DNA of 64,000 nt from Sclerodactyla briareus (lineage: Eukaryota; Echinodermata; Holothuroidea; Dendrochirotida; Sclerodactylidae). The notes below the pieces were generated by a model. It was given only the letters and a program-made list of their open reading frames with translations. It was not told the origin of the DNA and searched no databases. Below, piece by piece: positions 59,201 to 64,000 of the stretch (position 1 is the stretch's first letter; each line of letters starts with the position of its first letter). Made by a program: the position numbers and the translations under genes. The stretch spans positions 555,501 to 619,500 of the forward strand of contig JAODTK010004532.1 in assembly GCA_026419785.1 (NCBI GenBank), in the 5' to 3' direction.

Positions 59201-59930
59201 GGGGGCGAGGAAGTTTGGTGTTGACTCACTACTGGCTACCAGAGATATTAGAGCGAGATAGCCAGCCTGCCGATGACAGGTCCAGACCTATTGGCGGGGG
59301 GGATTCAATACTCACAGGAAGAGACAGGGAATAGAGAGGCCCTGAAGAAGTCGGACGAGTAGGTTTGTGGCCGCCGTCCGCAGGCCTTACTCCAAAGGTC
59401 GATCCTCAGGGAGACGACAGAGCAGAGGCTCCCGAGCTTGAGGGGCTCTAGAGGCCATCCTCCACCAGGGGCGTGAGAGGCTGGGTTCCACGAGCGCTGA
59501 CCGTGGCACTCGAACAGTGGTGACCCTGTTAGAGGAGCTGGGATGGATAGTCACCATCAGAAATGTCACTCGAGCCTCGGGAGACGATTACGTATCTGGG
59601 GCCGCACTCAACTACGAGACAGCCTTGCGTTCCCGTCAGAGCAAGGGTTATAGACCTCACTACCCTATCCACGAATCTACTCCACATGGTCGAGGACTGG
59701 CCAGATTTTGGCAACGTCTACAGGTCCTTATGGCTAGTCTAGTCGACGTTCTACAGCTGTGCAGACTGAGGATGAGAGTCATCCAGGTGGTCTTCAAACA
59801 ATGCAACCTGCCTCAGACACCAGAAAAAGGTGATTCATATACCACAGGAGCCAGGCCTCCCCTTCAGTGGTGTACTTGCAGAGAGAACTTGACCAGAGGG
59901 AGACCTTTCAGAGAGAGGAAAGCCCAGTGC
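59200..59930 (+). pseudogene. reverse transcriptase remnant (C-terminal part)
   Basis: Split between frames, one can read L-L-E-E-L-G-W (59527), L-E-P-R-E-T-I-T-Y-L-G (59580-59610), the usual KS.L.P...I.YLG block after the active site, then L-A-R-F-W-Q-R-L and a thumb/connection segment ending in L-Q-W-C (59866). The fingers and palm, including a clear Y-x-D-D, are missing; only about 300 bp lie between gag-like sequence and the LLEELGW block. A G-D-D at about 59411 is not in a convincing context. Confidence 0.65.
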
Positions 59931-60230
59931 CACGATCACAACGGATGCGTCCTAGGGGATGGGGAGCACGTGCTTCCCTAGGGGGATGGGGAGCAACGTG
60001 AAAAAATGTCACCCAGGGGCTTCTGGTAGTTGCTAACGGACAACTCGACAACAGTGGCTCATATCAACCACCAGGGTGGAACCAGAGCGAGACAACTCCT
60101 CGACAGAACGTGCCAGCTGTTATTGATGTGCGAGAAGATGGGAATCTTCCTCAAGAGCGTCTCATCTAGCAGGGAAGGAAACACAATGGCCGACTCCCTC
60201 TCCAGAGGGAACTTCACAACACAGAGTGTT
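59930..60230 (+). pseudogene. RNase H domain of the DIRS-like element
   Basis: T-I-T-T-D-A-S (59932-59953) carries the first catalytic Asp. The frame then breaks at a local near-duplication (59952-59972 against 59973-59993). It resumes with L-T-D-N-S-T-T-V-A-H-I-N-H-Q-G-G-T (60033-60083), the second Asp block, and A-D-S-L-S-R (60189-60206), the closing block typical of YR retrotransposons. Confidence 0.85.
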
Positions 60231-60640
60231 CAGCTGGCGCAGTCCTGGGCCGATCACTCACGTCTTCCACTGTTCGGACGACCCTTGGTGGACATGTTTG
60301 CAACACTGAAGAACAGCAACTACCAACGTCCTGCACCAACTACCACATCCAAAGCATGGAGGACGGATCTCTTTCCTCTCACCGTGGGAGAATCTCTATA
60401 TGTACGCCTTCCCTCCATGGGGCTAATACGCAGGGTACTCCTAGCCCTCAGAGATTCCAACGCAGAATGATCCTGATAGCGCCATGTTGGCGCAAACACC
60501 GTGTTCCCTCTCCTTCTCAGTTCTCTGGTAGACGACCGTTCAGGTTCCCAACTTACAACAAGAACTTCTGACGCAAAAAGAAAAAAAAGAGCAGGGTCAA
60601 TTTGGTAACAGGGACCTCGACAGTCTTCTCCTCACTGTCG
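60230..60640 (+). pseudogene. post-RNase H conserved region (DMFAT block)
   Basis: Continues the RNase H frame to 60470. P-L-V-D-M-F-A-T-L-K-N-S (60282-60317) corresponds to the VDLFAT..N block found after RNase H in DIRS and Ngaro elements. Downstream P-S-M-G-L-I-R-R-V-L-L-A-L fits the following PP..LI..VL block. I cannot say whether a methyltransferase-like domain was present. Confidence 0.65.
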
Positions 60641-61684
60641 TGGTAAGTTATCAGGCGATGCCTCCACGCCTAGCGCATCTCCAGAGTGTCTCCGATGTCG
60701 CTCTACACGCACTTTCCAGACGGGAATCCACACTGAAGATTTACGACTTGAGACTCAGCAAGTTCTACGTCCTGGGCCATAGAGAACGCTGTGGATCCCT
60801 TGGATTCAGACTTAGAGCAAGTAGTGGGTTTCTAAGTCATCTATTCGTCGAGGAGAACAGCCCACACCATCAGGAACTACAGGGCAGCCATCGCAGCGGT
60901 TCGCACAGGGTTTGGCGATGGGTCAACCGTCAGTAGCAATGACGTATTTAGCAGGTGCTGAGGGGTTTTCTTCAACAGGAGCCCCCCAACGAAGAACTCG
61001 CCCCCTCTTGGTCGATCAGCGAGTCCTTCAGGTTCCGTCGAAGTCCCTCCCTACGATCCCTCATAACGCCCCACGGACTTGTTGACACGCAAGAATCCTG
61101 TTTTAATAGCAGCGCTTCAGCCCGTCGTCGCAGCTTCCTACAGCCCTAACACGAAGCGAGATTTCTATAAAAATCACGCCAATGGTGCCAGTTACTTCCA
61201 GAACCCCAGTTCCTGTCAAAGAACCAGTCACCAGCTTTCACCCCGCGGAGAGTTTCCTTCCGCTATGTCATTCCATCTCGACAATAGTGAGGATAAGCTG
61301 GTTTTCCCGTGAGCGCACTACGATGGTACCTTGAGAGAACAAGTGCAGTGAGAAACTCAGAGAAGGCTCTTCCTTCTTCCGAGACAACCCTTTTAAATTC
61401 AACCACTTCTAAGTGTAAGTTATCACGGTGGATTGTCCACTTGATTAGGCCACACGTTGCCCAAGAGGAGCGCAGTGAGAGCGCACAAATTGAGAAGCCA
61501 TGCTACCTCTAAGGCGTGGTTTTCTAGCATACTCATGGAAGATATCATGAGGGCCGCCGCGTGGAAGACGCAATCCTCTTTCGTGTCCCACTACCTCGCG
61601 GACACCCGGACGGCCGAAGGGTCCTTCGCCAGAGTGGTGCTATCCTCACCTCGCCACCGAGTCTCGAACCCCCCTCCATCTTAA
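60640..61684 (+). pseudogene. tyrosine recombinase of the DIRS-like element
   Basis: N-terminal core-binding part: S-T-L-K-I-Y-D-L-R-L-S-K-F (60727-60765). F-G-D-G-S-T-V-S-S near 60915 follows in another frame. The catalytic first Arg block is S-A-S-A-R-R-R-S-F-L-Q (61111-61143). The C-terminal half is intact in one frame: A-H-K-L-R-S-H-A-T-S-K-A (HxxR at 61484-61495), then W36 and the probable nucleophile Y in S-H-Y-L-A-D (Tyr codon 61592-61594). All four landmarks are present in order, but in at least three frames, so no full enzyme is made. Confidence 0.8.
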
Positions 61685-61699
61685 GCCCTGTGTCACGTC

Positions 61700-61795
61700 T
61701 CAAACGTTAGTGGTAAAAGGTGTATCATTTGCGCAATCAATTGTTCAGACCCCTGTTATGGCAATTTTTAAGCTGTACTTACCTTTTACCTCGGC
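61700..61795. repeat. internal complementary region of the DIRS-like element
   Basis: 'aacgttagtggtaaaagg' with 'tatcatttgcgcaat' (61702-61738) is a direct copy of 62243-62279. It is followed within 30 bp by 'gtacttaccttttacc' (61775-61790), the same terminal motif on the other strand. The two ends are thus joined head to head inside the element, as in DIRS1. Confidence 0.65.
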
Positions 61796-62160
61796 CCACC
61801 CGCCTCCCCGCGGGACATCAGAACTCGGCCCCCTCGGTTCGAGTTTTTCCAGAAGTTAGGACCTTCAGTCGTAGTAGCATACCGCTCTCCTCCGGACCTC
61901 AGAATGGGTCCTGACTGCTGTAGCCTTTAGCTTTACAGGACGAGTTACCCTCCGACATAGTGCAGACTTTAAGACTCGTTCCTCACTACTCCATACGTAA
62001 TTCAGCCACAGTCGCCTATTCACAGCCTATCCCACGTAGCAGCCGATTACCGCCTAAGGGAGAAAGCAGCAGAGGTGAGATCTTTGCCTCCTTGTCATGC
62101 ACTCTAACCACTTCTTTCCTCAGGTGCTTTTCACTCCGCCTTTCTTCTCCGTAACGTTCT
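61796..62160. other. right interior of the DIRS-like element
   Basis: GC-moderate non-coding stretch between the internal junction and right arm. Short frames (61720-61914, 61960-62154) show no motif. Confidence 0.45.
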
Positions 62161-62500
62161 GGCTGCCATGAACGGACTGACGGGGTTGCCGGCACCAAGC
62201 TACAAAATAGCCAATCCCTGCGCTAGTAGGTGGGTGTAATGCAAACGTTAGTGGTAACAGGTAAGTATCATTTGCGCAATACAATGACTTCTTCTGACCC
62301 CAGCTGTACCTTTAAAATGATCAGGATCGAAGTGGACCACCTCCTACCAGTTTGGTGGAATCCAACAAACTTTCAAAATTGCATGAATTATGCAAATTAG
62401 ACACATTGAATAACCTCCAGTGACCCCGACACTTTTAAATTTCTCTGGAACCATGGTAGACCACAACAAGTTGCGTGAAAATCCAACAACTTGAGAAACT
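62160..62500 (-). repeat. right inverted arm of the DIRS-like element
   Basis: Reverse-complement copy of 55640-55976. 'gcaaacgttagtggta' occurs at 62241 and once more at 62501, just outside the arm, so a short terminal fragment was duplicated there. Confidence 0.85.
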
Positions 62501-62690
62501 GCAAACGTTAGTGGTAAAATGTAGCATTGCTTCATAATTTGTCCGCTGGATAACAGAGGTTCTGGACATTATGTGTGCCTAATTTGCATAATTTATTCTC
62601 AATTTCCAACTTGGTAAGAATTTCACCAAACTCAGTAGGTATGGTCTGTTACATTATGGGGGGGGCGGGGTTTTCGGATCTGATCGTTTT
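62500..62690 (-). repeat. family C fragment, reverse orientation (right flank)
   Basis: On the minus strand: 'accaagttgg', 'aaattatgcaaatta' and 'tgagtttggtgaaattct' blocks of family C. The left flank carries family C in plus orientation, so the two flanks face each other. Confidence 0.55.
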
Positions 62691-64000
62691 TGATGTTCAT
62701 GATTTGATTGAATTCCATCATATAATAGCTTTGTTAGAATAAAGCACTGAGGGACGAGTTAACCATAGCTCTTGTGACGATTGTGCTGTTATAAGCTGCC
62801 CACAAGCAAACCCTCTCTTACCCAACAAATTTGTTTAGGTTGATTGGACATTCAAAAAGATTGAAACATTTTTCTTCCCTCTCTTCTTGCCTGGGGACAA
62901 TTCTGGAGGTTTCCTAAAGATTATTTTTGAACATCCTTGACTGCTGCGTGTGGATGGTTTGTTGGTGTGTGGGGGAGGCGGGGGAGGGTGTTTGGGGGGG
63001 GGGGAAGGCATGTCCTGGCTGCTTGGAAAATAAAGGGCAATGTCTAATGAAGGAATGATTTTAAAAGGCAAAGAAGCCAGCTGCTAAGGGGATTTAGAAC
63101 ATTTCAGTTGGAATTTTGGGTCAAAGAAGTGAATTGACTGAGCAATAAACTATTAAAATTTGGGTTTCTATGGAGAGGAGAGTAGGGGGGGGGGCATGAA
63201 GAAGAAAAAAGCAATTAAGGGACTTTGTAATAAGAGTCAAACAATATTGGTCGGATTTTGGGAATTGTTAGGCATTTTTATGTGTAATATGTGAAAATAT
63301 GTGATGTTTTTGACATGAGCCGATTGTCGCATGAACTAGTTGGTTGTGTATAATGTGTAGTGTAGTGAATAACAGAAACCACACGGTCGCGCACCATGCG
63401 TTACCTTTTTTGGCGATCGCCTTGTATTTTATTATATTGAGTCCGTTGGTCACTAGGTTGGTAAAATACATGTTCTTGATTGACTTTGTATTACACAGGG
63501 TCCTCTGTTACTCTTGTGACGTCACAGGGCACATTGTGCAAAATAGCACAATTGTCTCCATGTCACACTCGAATCGCATCACTGAAATTCATTTCTGAGG
63601 TTTTGGGTTTCCTAAATATACCGAATTAAGACAACCAAATCGCAGAAGTTTTTGTTTACAACAATGGCTCCAAGACAGGCATGTTCATCAGAGCGTTGAT
63701 TCATGGCCGTACTAGTACTCGGGTGAATTAGTACACATCTGTCAGAGCAGTGCACCAACAAACGATTCAGAGCAGAAATGCTACTACCTCAACCATATGA
63801 AAGAAACATTTTACGGAATCGGGGCAAGAACTTCTGGTCCTTCCATTGTTAAAGACGAACAAAATTAGAACAGAATTTAGTTTCAGACTTTTTTTCAGTC
63901 CGATTCCACTGTGCCTTTTGCCTGTCTATTGGAGGACAAAAATAACATGAGAATGTCAGTGCTTCTAAATCATAGCACTACCGCTAATACTTAGCGCTGC
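62691..64000. other. no gene recognised
   Basis: AT-rich sequence with a G-rich stretch (62970-63003) and a short G-run near 63187. Small frames (63344-63598 plus, 63268-63471 minus) overlap antiparallel without motifs. Confidence 0.45.

Larger units (their letters stand above)
55640..62500 (+). mobile_element. DIRS-like tyrosine-recombinase retrotransposon (inactive)
   Basis: About 6.9 kb with inverted termini (55640-55976 and 62160-62500). In order: leader with minisatellite, gag-like region, RT remnant, RNase H, DMFAT region, tyrosine recombinase and an internal junction. This is the composition of DIRS elements, which integrate by a tyrosine recombinase rather than an integrase and leave no target duplication. 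Inverted rather than split direct termini favour DIRS1-like over Ngaro or PAT. Frames are broken many times, and most of the RT palm is missing. The outer 200 bp of both arms resemble family C, so the true ends may lie nearer 55850 and 62285. Confidence 0.85.

Noticed and set aside
59400-59430. G-D-D as the reverse-transcriptase active site
   Set aside because: The surrounding residues do not resemble the Y-x-D-D strand, and the distance to the LLEELGW block is not convincing.
1-64000. tRNA, rRNA or small structured RNA genes
   Set aside because: I searched by eye for A/B-box pairs and cloverleaf stems and saw none that I can support; a covariance-model scan would be needed to be sure.

Overview
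This is a eukaryotic, repeat-dominated, gene-poor nuclear window, probably from a marine invertebrate. The reasons are: no bacterial-style gene packing, a few short spliced-looking exons with GT/AG borders, a CR1/Rex1-type LINE, one certain and one probable DIRS-like tyrosine-recombinase retrotransposon, and many dispersed tandem-unit elements with TG/CTGT/TATC microsatellites. DIRS elements plus such unit-array elements are frequent in echinoderms, hemichordates, cephalochordates and molluscs; the sequence alone does not settle which. Small indels are so frequent, even between neighbouring satellite units, that the assembly is either noisy or old and decayed. Most open frames are therefore shadows of repeats.

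Layout. 0-8.6 kb: dispersed repeat families. Family P has a palindromic head, a TATC/TGTC microsatellite and GGGCCC-rich units. Family C has units of about 130 bp and larger. Family H has a head, a TG tract and units of about 315 bp. 8.6-14.95 kb: a GC-rich element with inverted termini and a DIRS-style internal junction but no recognisable RT or recombinase, sitting inside a family H array. It contains a remarkable array of short perfect hairpins. 15-22.7 kb: more family H, a head-to-head AT-rich array, and small candidate exons. 22.7-32.35 kb: a 9.6-kb satellite of 30-bp units with higher-order structure. 32.35-47.75 kb: the interior between two inverted satellite arms. It holds a fragmentary unidentified gene (35.4-36.9 kb), a decayed LINE (38.6-42.3 kb), a CTGT minisatellite and a long family P copy. 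47.77-49.6 kb: the inverted second arm with 1.36 kb of the same satellite. 49.6-55.6 kb: mostly non-coding, with copies of families C and R. 55.6-62.5 kb: a DIRS-like retrotransposon with inverted termini, gag-like region, RT remnant, RNase H, tyrosine recombinase and an internal complementary region. 62.5-64 kb: family C fragment and featureless sequence.

How parts relate. The RNase H and recombinase remnants at 59.9-61.7 kb identify the right-hand element as DIRS-like. The left-hand element shares its terminal and junction architecture, so I read it as a non-autonomous or replaced relative. The large inverted repeat shows that satellite plus flank were duplicated in inverse orientation. No complete host gene, tRNA, rRNA or CRISPR array was found.
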